Position numbers and translations under genes: made by a program
Part shown: positions 1 to 5,641 of the stretch, piece by piece
Numbering within the stretch: position 1 is the first letter of the stretch
How the letters are laid out: each line of letters starts with the position of its first letter
Notes under the pieces: generated by a model
Database searches by the model: none
The model's input: only the letters and a program-made list of their open reading frames with translations
What the model was told of the DNA's origin: nothing
Origin: CALKCV01 sp964619285
Lineage (GTDB): Bacteria; Cyanobacteriota; Cyanobacteriia; Cyanobacteriales; Microcoleaceae
Length of the DNA stretch: 12,834 nucleotides
Assembly (NCBI GenBank): GCA_964619285.1
Contig: CAZUCT010000209.1
Location: 1 to 12,834 of the forward strand
Reading direction: 5' to 3'

Positions 1-55
1 AGTCTAAATAGTGATATTTAGAATCCCCGTGTCTTTAGACCGGGGAGAACGTCAA
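1..55 (+). mobile_element. Probable right end of an IS200/IS605-family element (reRNA 3' end)
   Basis: The sequence has a strong hairpin in which CCCCG (T bulge) GTCT pairs with AGAC CGGGG, at about 24-46, followed by GAGAACGTCAA. A GC-rich hairpin a few bases before a TCAA cleavage-type tetranucleotide (52-55) is the usual look of the right end of IS200/IS605 elements, downstream of tnpB. There it also forms the 3' part of the TnpB guide RNA (omega/reRNA). No tnpB coding sequence is visible, since the window begins here. Whether an intact element lies to the left cannot be seen, and a stand-alone hairpin repeat is the alternative. Confidence 0.45.
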
Positions 56-90
56 GACAAGCTGCGAGGTAAATTGGGCAATAATTCAAC

Positions 91-135
91 AATAATAAAG
101 GCGGGGCGCGATCGCGTTTCGCCTTTATTATTTTT
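91..135. terminator. Terminator-type hairpin with AT-rich arms
   Basis: AATAATAAAGGCG (91-103) pairs perfectly with CGCCTTTATTATT (120-132), which is followed by TTTCCCCC. The loop contains a HIP1 octamer. The 13-bp stem with A tract before and T tract after would work as a Rho-independent terminator in either direction, and so would isolate the ABC ATPase gene from whatever lies to the left. Confidence 0.6.
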
Positions 136-145
136 CCCCCAGTCA

Positions 146-349
146 AGAAACCCGGTTTTTTAGACAATACCAACGCGGGCATCGAGATTTAAGAAACCGG
201 GCGCAAGCAGAAATTACCCGGTTTCACGCGGGCGAGGAACGCCATTTTCTTGTAGGTATTTTTATTTTGGCGAAGGTATTGTTAGAAAAACCGGGTTTCT
301 GAGATTGCTTCTGACAAGAAACCCGGTTTTTTAGAAAAACCGGGTTTCT
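146..349. repeat. Cluster of AGAAACCCGGTTTTT palindromic repeats
   Basis: AGAAACCCGGTTTTT occurs at 146-160 and 317-331, and its reverse complement AAAAACCGGGTTTCT at 286-300 and 335-349. Shorter relatives (GAAACCGGG, CCCGGTTTC) lie at about 192-230. The units at 317-331 and 335-349 form a perfect 15-bp stem with a 3-nt TAG loop, 31 bp upstream of the GTG start of the ABC ATPase gene. Another complete copy lies at 3647-3679. This is a dispersed palindromic repeat family; its nearness to a start codon could affect the mRNA leader, but that is inference. Confidence 0.75.
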
Positions 350-380
350 GAGATACCAATTAACAACGAATAACGAACCC

Positions 381-1565
381 GTGAAACCACCAAAAATTGT
401 TATCGAAAATCTCATTAAAATTTATGGCAACCAACCCCGCGCCGCCCTCAAAATGTTTCGCGAAGGTGCGACCAGAGAGACTATTTTAAAAACTACTGGC
501 AATATTTTAGGAGTTGCCGAAGTTTCTTTTACAGTTAATTCGGGGGAATTATTCGTGGTGATGGGATTATCCGGTTCGGGAAAATCAACCTTAGTTCGCT
601 GCATTAACCGCTTAATTAATCCCACCAGCGGTCGCGTTTATATCGACGATGAAGATGTAGCTCATGTGGGGGAAAAAAGGATGCGGGAAATTCGGCGAAC
701 TAAGGTAACAATGGTATTTCAAAACTTCGGTTTGTTTCCCCATAAAACTGTTGTCGAAAATGTCGCTTACGGATTAAAAATTAGAGGTTTCTCGAAAACA
801 GAATGCCGCGAAAAAGCGATTAAGACTTTAGAAATAGTAGGTTTAAAAGAATGGGCCAATTATTTGCCTTCCTCTCTGAGTGGAGGGATGCAGCAGCGGG
901 TGGGTTTGGCCCGCGCTTTGGCGACGGATGCGGAAATTTTGCTGATGGACGAAGCGTTTGGCGCTCTGGATCCGTTAATTCGGCGGGAAATGCAGGACGA
1001 ACTGTTGCGACTGCAAAAAGAGTTGCATAAGACTATAGTATTTATCAGTCACGACATCCAAGAGACGTTAAAGTTAGGCGATCGCGTGGCGGTGATGAAA
1101 GATGGTTATATAGTTCGAGTTAGTATCCCGGAAGAATTGATAACCGAACCGAAAGACGATTATATTCGCGCCTTCGTTCGAGATGTGAACCCGGCAAAAG
1201 TTCTGAAAACAGGTACTATTGTCCGTGCTACGGTTTCCTTAATGTTAGGTAAAGACTCTCCCAAAGAAGCGCTGGAACAGATGTTAGAACAAAACCTCGC
1301 CCAAATATACGTCTTAGATGCCAGCGGCAAACCGGCGGGCATCCTCAAGCGGCAAACCCTGGCGGCGGCGGTGGCGGGAGGAAACTCAGACATCGGCGAG
1401 ATTCTGGAAACCGATTTTCCCCAAGTGGCAGCATCGGCGACTCTTGAAGAGAGTTTCCACCTTTACCGAGAGGAAATGCCGGTTGCTGTTATTAATAGCG
1501 AAGGGAAATTTATGGGGGCGATCGAACCTGCGGAGGTGTTAAGTCAATTATCAATTAACAATTAA
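381..1565 (+). CDS. proV: Glycine betaine/proline-type ABC transporter ATP-binding protein with CBS pair
   Basis: This 394-aa protein is the cytoplasmic ATPase that powers uptake of compatible solutes such as glycine betaine or proline. Visible motifs are Walker A GLSGSGKST (residues 62-70), signature LSGGMQQR (166-173), Walker B LLMDEA (D190, E191) and the switch histidine in SHD (H224). The N-terminal stretch of about 40 residues before the first strand (ALKMFREGATRETILKTTG) is typical of ProV/OpuAA. Residues about 275-390 look like two CBS domains, the ionic-strength/nucleotide-sensing module of OpuA-type ATPases. The GTG start is chosen because the conserved N-terminus begins there; no clear Shine-Dalgarno is visible. 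Permease and binding-protein genes are not adjacent, so partners must be encoded elsewhere. The last five codons and the stop lie in a 7-bp repeat array. Proline versus betaine specificity cannot be read from the ATPase. Confidence 0.9.
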   Translation: MKPPKIVIENLIKIYGNQPRAALKMFREGATRETILKTTGNILGVAEVSFTVNSGELFVVMGLSGSGKSTLVRCINRLINPTSGRVYIDDEDVAHVGEKRMREIRRTKVTMVFQNFGLFPHKTVVENVAYGLKIRGFSKTECREKAIKTLEIVGLKEWANYLPSSLSGGMQQRVGLARALATDAEILLMDEAFGALDPLIRREMQDELLRLQKELHKTIVFISHDIQETLKLGDRVAVMKDGYIVRVSIPEELITEPKDDYIRAFVRDVNPAKVLKTGTIVRATVSLMLGKDSPKEALEQMLEQNLAQIYVLDASGKPAGILKRQTLAAAVAGGNSDIGEILETDFPQVAASATLEESFHLYREEMPVAVINSEGKFMGAIEPAEVLSQLSINN

Positions 1566-1608
1566 TAATTAATAATTAATAATTAACAATTAACAATTAA
1601 CAATTAAG
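1546..1608. repeat. Heptanucleotide tandem array (AATTAAC/AATTAAT) spanning the proV stop
   Basis: Nine consecutive 7-bp units run AATTATC, AATTAAC, three AATTAAT, three AATTAAC and AATTAAG, with AATTAAC before the AATTAAT run. The array codes the end of the ABC ATPase (LSINN) and supplies its TAA stop at 1563-1565. Seven is not a multiple of three, so copy-number change upstream of the stop would alter the C-terminal residues. Short heptameric repeats (STRR-like) are known from filamentous cyanobacteria. Confidence 0.85.
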
Positions 1609-1699
1609 TTTTTGGCGTGGGAATTAGCTTGGTTAGCAGCGGACGAGTGAAGGGGGTTGTTGGTGGGTGAAGTGGGTTAATTAATTGTTTTTTTCAATC

Positions 1700-1774
1700 T
1701 TGTAGGGGCAATAACATTCGGGCGTTAACTGTCGATAAAAAACATCAATGTTTCTGTCCGAATGCTTTGCCCAG
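1700..1774. repeat. Dispersed repeat, copy 1
   Basis: From TGTAGGGGCAATAACATTC to ATGCTTTGCCCA this resembles 5488-5562 in the same orientation. Both hold TTGTAGGGG, a CATCAATGTT core and a final GCTTTG-CCCA. Copy 1 can fold through CATTCGG (1715-1721) and CCGAATG. It overlaps the last 17 or so codons of the minus-strand Imm5-like gene. Confidence 0.65.
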
Positions 1775-2258
1775 GCATCGCGTTTAATGTTCTGGTTTTC
1801 TCTAGTTCGCCAACCCACAAAGACGGCACTGCTTCGTTCAAAAACCACTCCCAAAATTCTCTTCTTTTTAAATCGTCTCCAACACCTTTTTCCCAAGTTG
1901 CGCCTCCACAGTACGCCATGCTTGCATAAAAACAAGCTGTCCACCAATCGTAATCGATTTCTATTTCCGGTTTGCCATCGGTATCGAATTCAAAAAAACC
2001 ATACAACGCATTATTCGCTGCTGAAATACAAGCAAAACAGGCATAACTTGCGGTAAAATATTCTTCCCCTTTCTCCATTAAATGCTCTGCTAGAGTATTA
2101 AAATAACTCCTGATTCTGACTAATTCTTTTTCCTCCACTTCACCTTGTAAAAACCTTTCTGCAAGTTCCAATAACTCTCTGGGAGAAGTATCGGTTAAAT
2201 CGCAATCCTCCCAAATATTTAAAACTTTCCAAGCGCAAGTAAGTTCGAGTTTTGCCAT
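1725..2258 (-). CDS. Putative Imm5-like immunity protein (orphan)
   Basis: This 177-aa, acidic, Trp/Cys/Ala-rich cytosolic protein has no signal peptide. It opens with LELTCAWKVLNIWED and an SPRELLELAERFLQGE segment, has an Ala/Cys helical middle (YACFACISAANNALYG, then WWTACFYASMAYCGG), and ends its core with RREFWEWFLNEAVPSLW. This order (C/A-rrVL-fE, rP..al..a..f..Ge, Ala-rich helices, rrEFW.WwL.eavP) matches my memory of the Imm5-type proteins from polymorphic-toxin systems. That assignment is by eye and moderately confident. No toxin gene lies next to it. The last residues after PSLW, notably GQSIRTETLMFF, are encoded by the dispersed repeat, so the original C-terminus may have been replaced. 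The upstream AT-rich region has a possible TATATT -10, and the ribosome binding site is weak. Confidence 0.65.
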   Translation of the reverse strand: MAKLELTCAWKVLNIWEDCDLTDTSPRELLELAERFLQGEVEEKELVRIRSYFNTLAEHLMEKGEEYFTASYACFACISAANNALYGFFEFDTDGKPEIEIDYDWWTACFYASMAYCGGATWEKGVGDDLKRREFWEWFLNEAVPSLWVGELEKTRTLNAMPGQSIRTETLMFFIDS

Positions 2259-2442
2259 TTGATACTCGAAATCGTTTGAGTTTTCATCAATATAAAACTC
2301 TTCTATTTTTTGGTAGATTTTTAGTAGAAGGCCACATCGGCGCTTGCCATGTTGCTAATGGCTTTTTTGGCCCAACGAATCGCACTTAAATGCGTCCATT
2401 TAATCGACTCAAGTGAAAGTTGAGCAAGAGGTAGAAGTTTAG

Positions 2443-2471
2443 TTGAAGGGCTAGAGTCTGCGTGTTAAAAT
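2443..2471 (+). promoter_or_regulatory. Sigma70-type promoter for the 75-aa gene
   Basis: TTGAAG (2443-2448) and TAAAAT (2466-2471) are separated by 17 bp, about 30 bp before the start codon at 2502. An AGAGAGG ribosome binding site follows at about 2489-2495. The spacing suits a short leader of roughly 25 nt. Confidence 0.55.
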
Positions 2472-2501
2472 GGCAATGCTCGATAAAAGAGAGGAATATC
2501 C

Positions 2502-2729
2502 ATGACTCAGATTTCTGTTGAAAAAGATACGGCACTATCGCGTATTTCGGCGATCGTCGATCGCTTGCTCCACAGCAAAAGCGTTTATGAAGATTTAGAC
2601 AAACAAGAAATGCTGGAGATTTTTTCTAAATTGTTAGAGGAAGTTTTACCAGCAGAAGTATTATCTCTAAATGACGAACAATATGTCGAGAGTGAGCGAC
2701 CTCGCTTTAGAAAACTGGTTGTAGGATGA
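2502..2729 (+). CDS. Small acidic hypothetical protein, 75 aa
   Basis: I do not recognise a family. It starts with ATG after a good GAGAGG ribosome binding site, and a plausible promoter lies just upstream. The product looks fully helical and soluble (SRISAIVDRLLHSKSVYED, then KQEMLEIFSKLLEEVLPAE), with an acidic middle and a basic end (RPRFRKLVV). It sits 109 bp before the GUN4-domain gene on the same strand, so it may be co-transcribed. Small size and helical content would fit an antitoxin, adaptor or regulator, but no toxin-like partner is visible and no function can be assigned. Confidence 0.6.
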   Translation: MTQISVEKDTALSRISAIVDRLLHSKSVYEDLDKQEMLEIFSKLLEEVLPAEVLSLNDEQYVESERPRFRKLVVG

Positions 2730-2838
2730 CTTCCCTAGCAGATAATCCCTAATTTGTCAAGACCTTTATCGTTTCTTCATAATTGGGGTTGCGATCGCTG
2801 TTAAACTTAAACTGAGTTGTTATTTGCCATTTTGGACT

Positions 2839-3618
2839 ATGACTGAAGATCGACCTGTACCTCGTCCTGGCGATGCCGTCCTTGGCGGAAAATCTCCCCC
2901 ACCAGTAGGCGGTGCGGTTTTGGGAGGACTAGAAGGCGTGAAGCGACGGTTAGCTTTTGACGCTGAGGAAGTAAAAATTGCTGCTTTGTCTGATGCTTTT
3001 AACTACGGAGAAGCGGGTAAAGATTTAGTTGAGGAGACTTGGAAAAATGAAACTGGGAAACTGCAGCGGGTAGCTTTCGATCTGCTGTGGCACCATGGGG
3101 ATGAGGAAACTAAAAGCGAGTTAATCAATAGTTTGTTATTAGAAATTGAGAGTGGGGTTGATTACTCTAAATTGCGGGAACTTTTGCAGAAACAAAATTG
3201 GCACAGAGCAGATGTAGAAACTAGACAGGCGCTTTCTAGAAGTGCCAGTCTAGAGGGCAAATTTTTTAAAAAGGATGAATGGGATAGAATTCCTTGTAGC
3301 GATCTGCGTGCTGTTGCTCGACTTTGGGATTATTATTCTGAGGGGCGTTTTGGTTTTATAATTCAAAAACGAATCTATCAAGGGTTAGGGGGAACTAGGG
3401 AACGAGACACGGTAATTTTAGAGCGTTTTGGCGGTCGGGTTGGTTGGAAGAAGAAAAAAGGGAAATGGTTGCGTTTGCGATCGGACTTTACCTGGGATAA
3501 AAATGCTCCCAAAGGTCACATTCCTAATGGTATTGTGGGGGAGGGCGAGATTTTTCAAAAAGGAGGGAAATATCGACTTTTTTATGTGATGCGACGCTGC
3601 ATCGATTGCGATATTTGA
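2839..3618 (+). CDS. GUN4-domain protein with cyanobacterial VLGG leader and HEAT-like region
   Basis: The 259-aa product has three parts. Residues 1-35 are a Pro/Gly leader with two VLGG motifs (DAVLGG, AVLGG). Residues about 32-100 are a helical HEAT-like segment (GVKRRLA, KIAALSDAFNYGEAG). Residues about 108-230 are a GUN4 domain, seen in YSKLRELLQKQNWHRADVET, IPCSDLRAVARLW, RFGFIIQKRIYQ, ERFGGRVGW and APKGHIP. GUN4 domains bind protoporphyrin IX and its Mg form and stimulate Mg-chelatase in the housekeeping protein; cyanobacteria carry many extra multidomain GUN4 proteins of unknown role. ATG 2839 is chosen over an in-frame TTG at 2824 because related leaders begin MTE-like; neither has a strong ribosome binding site. 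A basic tail with two Cys (RRCIDCDI) follows the domain. I infer a sensory or scaffold role, not the canonical chelatase cofactor. Confidence 0.85.
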   Translation: MTEDRPVPRPGDAVLGGKSPPPVGGAVLGGLEGVKRRLAFDAEEVKIAALSDAFNYGEAGKDLVEETWKNETGKLQRVAFDLLWHHGDEETKSELINSLLLEIESGVDYSKLRELLQKQNWHRADVETRQALSRSASLEGKFFKKDEWDRIPCSDLRAVARLWDYYSEGRFGFIIQKRIYQGLGGTRERDTVILERFGGRVGWKKKKGKWLRLRSDFTWDKNAPKGHIPNGIVGEGEIFQKGGKYRLFYVMRRCIDCDI

Positions 3619-3646
3619 ACTTACTTTGTTAATTGTTAGTTATCTC

Positions 3647-3679
3647 AGAAACCCGGTTTTTTCAAAAAACCGGGTTTCT
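3647..3679. terminator. Palindromic repeat acting as likely terminator after the GUN4 gene
   Basis: AGAAACCCGGTTTTTT (3647-3662) and AAAAAACCGGGTTTCT (3664-3679) form a perfect 16-bp inverted repeat with a single central base. It belongs to the same family as the copies at 146-349. It lies between the GUN4 gene and the promoter of the ATPase operon, so it may separate the two transcripts. Confidence 0.6.
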
Positions 3680-3708
3680 TGATGGGCGGCATCGATTTAG
3701 GATAAGAC

Positions 3709-3737
3709 TTGACAAGCTGCAAAGTATGTATTATAAT
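3709..3737 (+). promoter_or_regulatory. Consensus sigma70 promoter of the ATPase-TOPRIM operon
   Basis: TTGACA (3709-3714) and TATAAT (3732-3737) are separated by exactly 17 bp, a perfect match to the bacterial housekeeping consensus. The -35 lies inside the palindrome CTTGACAAG. A TTGTCAA at 3741-3747 mirrors it across the start site and could serve as a repressor site. Transcription should begin near 3744, giving a leader of about 40 nt. Confidence 0.85.
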
Positions 3738-3768
3738 CCGTTGTCAATTGGAGATTTTACCTCTAAAA

Positions 3769-3775
3769 AAGGAGG
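3769..3775 (+). promoter_or_regulatory. Strong ribosome binding site AAGGAGG
   Basis: The full anti-16S complement lies 9 nt before the ATG at 3785. It fixes this start for the ATPase and is the strongest ribosome binding site in the window. CCTC at 3760-3763 could pair with GAGG at 3772-3775, a weak hairpin that might moderate translation. Confidence 0.85.
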
Positions 3776-3784
3776 ATACGCTTT

Positions 3785-4903
3785 ATGTTAAAACGCATTT
3801 ATATCGACAACTTCCGATGTTTGGTAAACTTCGAGCTTACTGTTGGCTCGATTAATTTATTTCTCGGCGATAACGGTGCTGGCAAATCAACAGTTTTCGA
3901 TGTCTTGAGAAAAATTTCAATATTTGTTAGGGGCGATGCTAAAGTTAACGATATTTTTGATGCTGCAAATTGTACTCGCTGGCAGACATCTCCCATCCAA
4001 AGTTTTGAATTAGAAATAGAAGGAAATGACGGCACTTACAAATACGAACTTGCCATCGAGCATAATTTAGAAAGACATTTAAGTCGCGTTTACCACGAAC
4101 GCTTGTGGTTTAATAAGGAACCTTTACTCAAAGTTGAGTTAGGCGAAGTTCAACTCTATAGAGATAATTATTCAGAAGGACCTAATTATAATTTTGATTG
4201 GTTTCAGTCAATTTTGCCATTAATTATGCCTAGAAATGACAACACTAAACTTACTTGGTTCAAGCAACGGATGGAGCGTTTTATAATAGTTCAAATTATC
4301 CCGAGTTTGATGGTGGATGATAGCGATCGCGAATCAACCCTCCTATCTCAAAAGGGAGAAAACTTCGTTTCTTGGTATCGATATTTATCCCAAGACCAAG
4401 GGAAAGTTTTTGAAATTACGAACGCTTTAAGGGAAATATTAGATGGATTTGCTTATTTTAAGTTTGTTGAAAAGGGAGAAACTAACCGCATTCTTAAACT
4501 GTATTTTTCGACAGATAAAAGTAGCGAATATAATGATTACAAATTGGGAGAGTTGTCTGATGGTTATCGGGCAATAATTGCACTTTACTCGCTGATTTAT
4601 TACGCTCAATCTAAAGATTTTACTCTGTGTCTCGACCAACCAGAAAATTTTTTATCGCTGCCAGAAATTCAACCTTGGTTAATTCAACTTTACGACCTTT
4701 GTAGCGAGGATAAAATTCAAGCTTTGCTGATTTCTCATCACCCAGAAATGATGAATTATTTGCTAGGTTCTCCTGTGGGTTCTTGGTTTGCTCGTCAGAA
4801 TCATACTCCAACTAGAGTCAAACCTTTTTCAGATTTGATACCAGAAGATATTGGAGCAAATACTGCTTCAGAATTAATAGCAAGAGGGTGGATTGATGAG
4901 TAA
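3785..4903 (+). CDS. SMC/ABC-like AAA ATPase (AAA_21/OLD-type), first gene of a putative defence pair
   Basis: The 372-aa soluble ATPase has Walker A GDNGAGKST (residues 28-36) directly after the N-terminal IDNFRCL motif typical of RecF/OLD/AAA_21 ATPases. It has an ABC-signature-like segment GELSDGYR (L257-R262), Walker B LCLDQPEN (D284, Q285, E287) and a switch histidine in SHHPEMM (H318). The middle (about 60-250) is the family-specific insert with a WF/W-rich helical part. It probably dimerises head-to-tail and couples ATP state to control of the partner protein. The stop overlaps the next gene's start by 8 bp, so the two are translationally coupled. Oddities are Gln in place of the usual catalytic Glu after the Walker B Asp, and Tyr in the signature where Q/E/K is more usual. 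RecF-like repair or a non-defence regulator are alternatives. Confidence 0.85.
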   Translation: MLKRIYIDNFRCLVNFELTVGSINLFLGDNGAGKSTVFDVLRKISIFVRGDAKVNDIFDAANCTRWQTSPIQSFELEIEGNDGTYKYELAIEHNLERHLSRVYHERLWFNKEPLLKVELGEVQLYRDNYSEGPNYNFDWFQSILPLIMPRNDNTKLTWFKQRMERFIIVQIIPSLMVDDSDRESTLLSQKGENFVSWYRYLSQDQGKVFEITNALREILDGFAYFKFVEKGETNRILKLYFSTDKSSEYNDYKLGELSDGYRAIIALYSLIYYAQSKDFTLCLDQPENFLSLPEIQPWLIQLYDLCSEDKIQALLISHHPEMMNYLLGSPVGSWFARQNHTPTRVKPFSDLIPEDIGANTASELIARGWIDE

Positions 4904-5450
4904 ACGAAAAATACAGGTAATTATTTTATGCGAAGACAGACAGCAAGAAGTTTTCGCCAGGCATTTTTTAATTAAAAGCGGTTTTGAACCTCGACAAATT
5001 AGAGTATTGCCGCTGCCTGATGGGGGGCAGTCAGGAGAACAATATGTGCGGGAGTCTTATCCAGAACAAGTTAAAATTTATCGGGGAAAATCGACTTACC
5101 TTTCACGCTGTATGATAGTGGTAATCGATGCGGATAGATATTCGGTAAAACAACGATTGGATAGTTTGGACTCAGGTTTAGAAGAAGACGAAGAATACTC
5201 TCAACTCAAACGTCAACCTCAAGAAAAGATTGCAATTTTTGTGCCTAAAAGAAATATCGAAACTTGGATTTATTATCTGCGAGGTGAAACTGTTGATGAG
5301 GAAACTAAGTATCCAAAATTGGCGAAACCGGGAGATTGCAAAAAGGATGTTGACAAATTGCTAGATTGGTGCAATAGTAATGCGGGATTGCCGGAAGATG
5401 CGCCACCATCTTTGCAAGCTGCTTGCGGTGAATGGCAAAGAATTTTCTAG
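4896..5450 (+). CDS. TOPRIM-like small protein (candidate nuclease effector) coupled to the ATPase
   Basis: The 184-aa protein begins with a beta strand ending in an acidic residue, VIILCEDRQQEVFARHFL (E13), followed by a Gly-rich turn (LPDGGQSGEQY, 40-50). A second hydrophobic strand ends in DxD (MIVVIDADR, D78 and D80). This E...DxD layout is the TOPRIM pattern found in OLD nucleases, topoisomerases and RloB/DUF4276/DUF4435-like proteins, where the acids bind Mg2+. A later FVPKRNIETWIYYL (E122, W124) recalls the conserved E-W helix of RloB-like proteins. ATG 4896 is preferred over TTG 4893 because AGAGGG (4883-4888) sits 7 nt before it and it gives the ATGAGTAA overlap with the ATPase stop. 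The gene ends with a helical tail and nothing follows on this strand. I infer a nuclease or RNase effector restrained by the ATPase; a catalytically dead regulator is possible. Confidence 0.75.
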   Translation: MSKRKIQVIILCEDRQQEVFARHFLIKSGFEPRQIRVLPLPDGGQSGEQYVRESYPEQVKIYRGKSTYLSRCMIVVIDADRYSVKQRLDSLDSGLEEDEEYSQLKRQPQEKIAIFVPKRNIETWIYYLRGETVDEETKYPKLAKPGDCKKDVDKLLDWCNSNAGLPEDAPPSLQAACGEWQRIF

Positions 5451-5487
5451 TCAACTTTGAGGTAAAAAATGTTATGAAAAAAAGTAG

Positions 5488-5562
5488 TTGTAGGGGAAAA
5501 ACATTAGGGCTGTCAATCTTGATAAAAAGCATCAATGTTGATGTCCTCAAGCTTTGTCCCAC
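5488..5562. repeat. Dispersed repeat, copy 2
   Basis: This is a second copy of the repeat at 1700-1774, same orientation, from TTGTAGGGG to GCTTTGTCCCA. Its core CATCAATGTTGATG is a perfect 6-bp inverted repeat around TG. It lies between the convergent TOPRIM gene and the minus-strand membrane-protein gene. Read on the minus strand it encodes GQSLRTSTLMLF, close to the GQSIRTETLMFF at the Imm5-like C-terminus. Confidence 0.65.
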
Positions 5563-5581
5563 CCCAAACTTAACCACCAAA

Positions 5582-5616
5582 TAAAAAATCGCCTCCCAGT
5601 CATTCCAGAAGGCGAT
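5582..5616 (-). terminator. Terminator of the minus-strand glycosyltransferase/membrane-protein operon
   Basis: Read on the minus strand, ATCGCCT (5616-5610) pairs with AGGCGAT (5594-5588), and the second arm runs straight into TTTTTTA. It lies 26 bp after the stop of the 858-aa gene. Confidence 0.6.
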
Positions 5617-5641
5617 CGCTCCATAAATAAAATACCAGGAA

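Noticed and set aside
2322..2459. Minus-strand open stretch ending SNMASADVAFY and a stop
   Set aside because: No start codon and unremarkable composition; it overlaps the plus-strand promoter of the 75-aa gene. Not enough to call a gene remnant.
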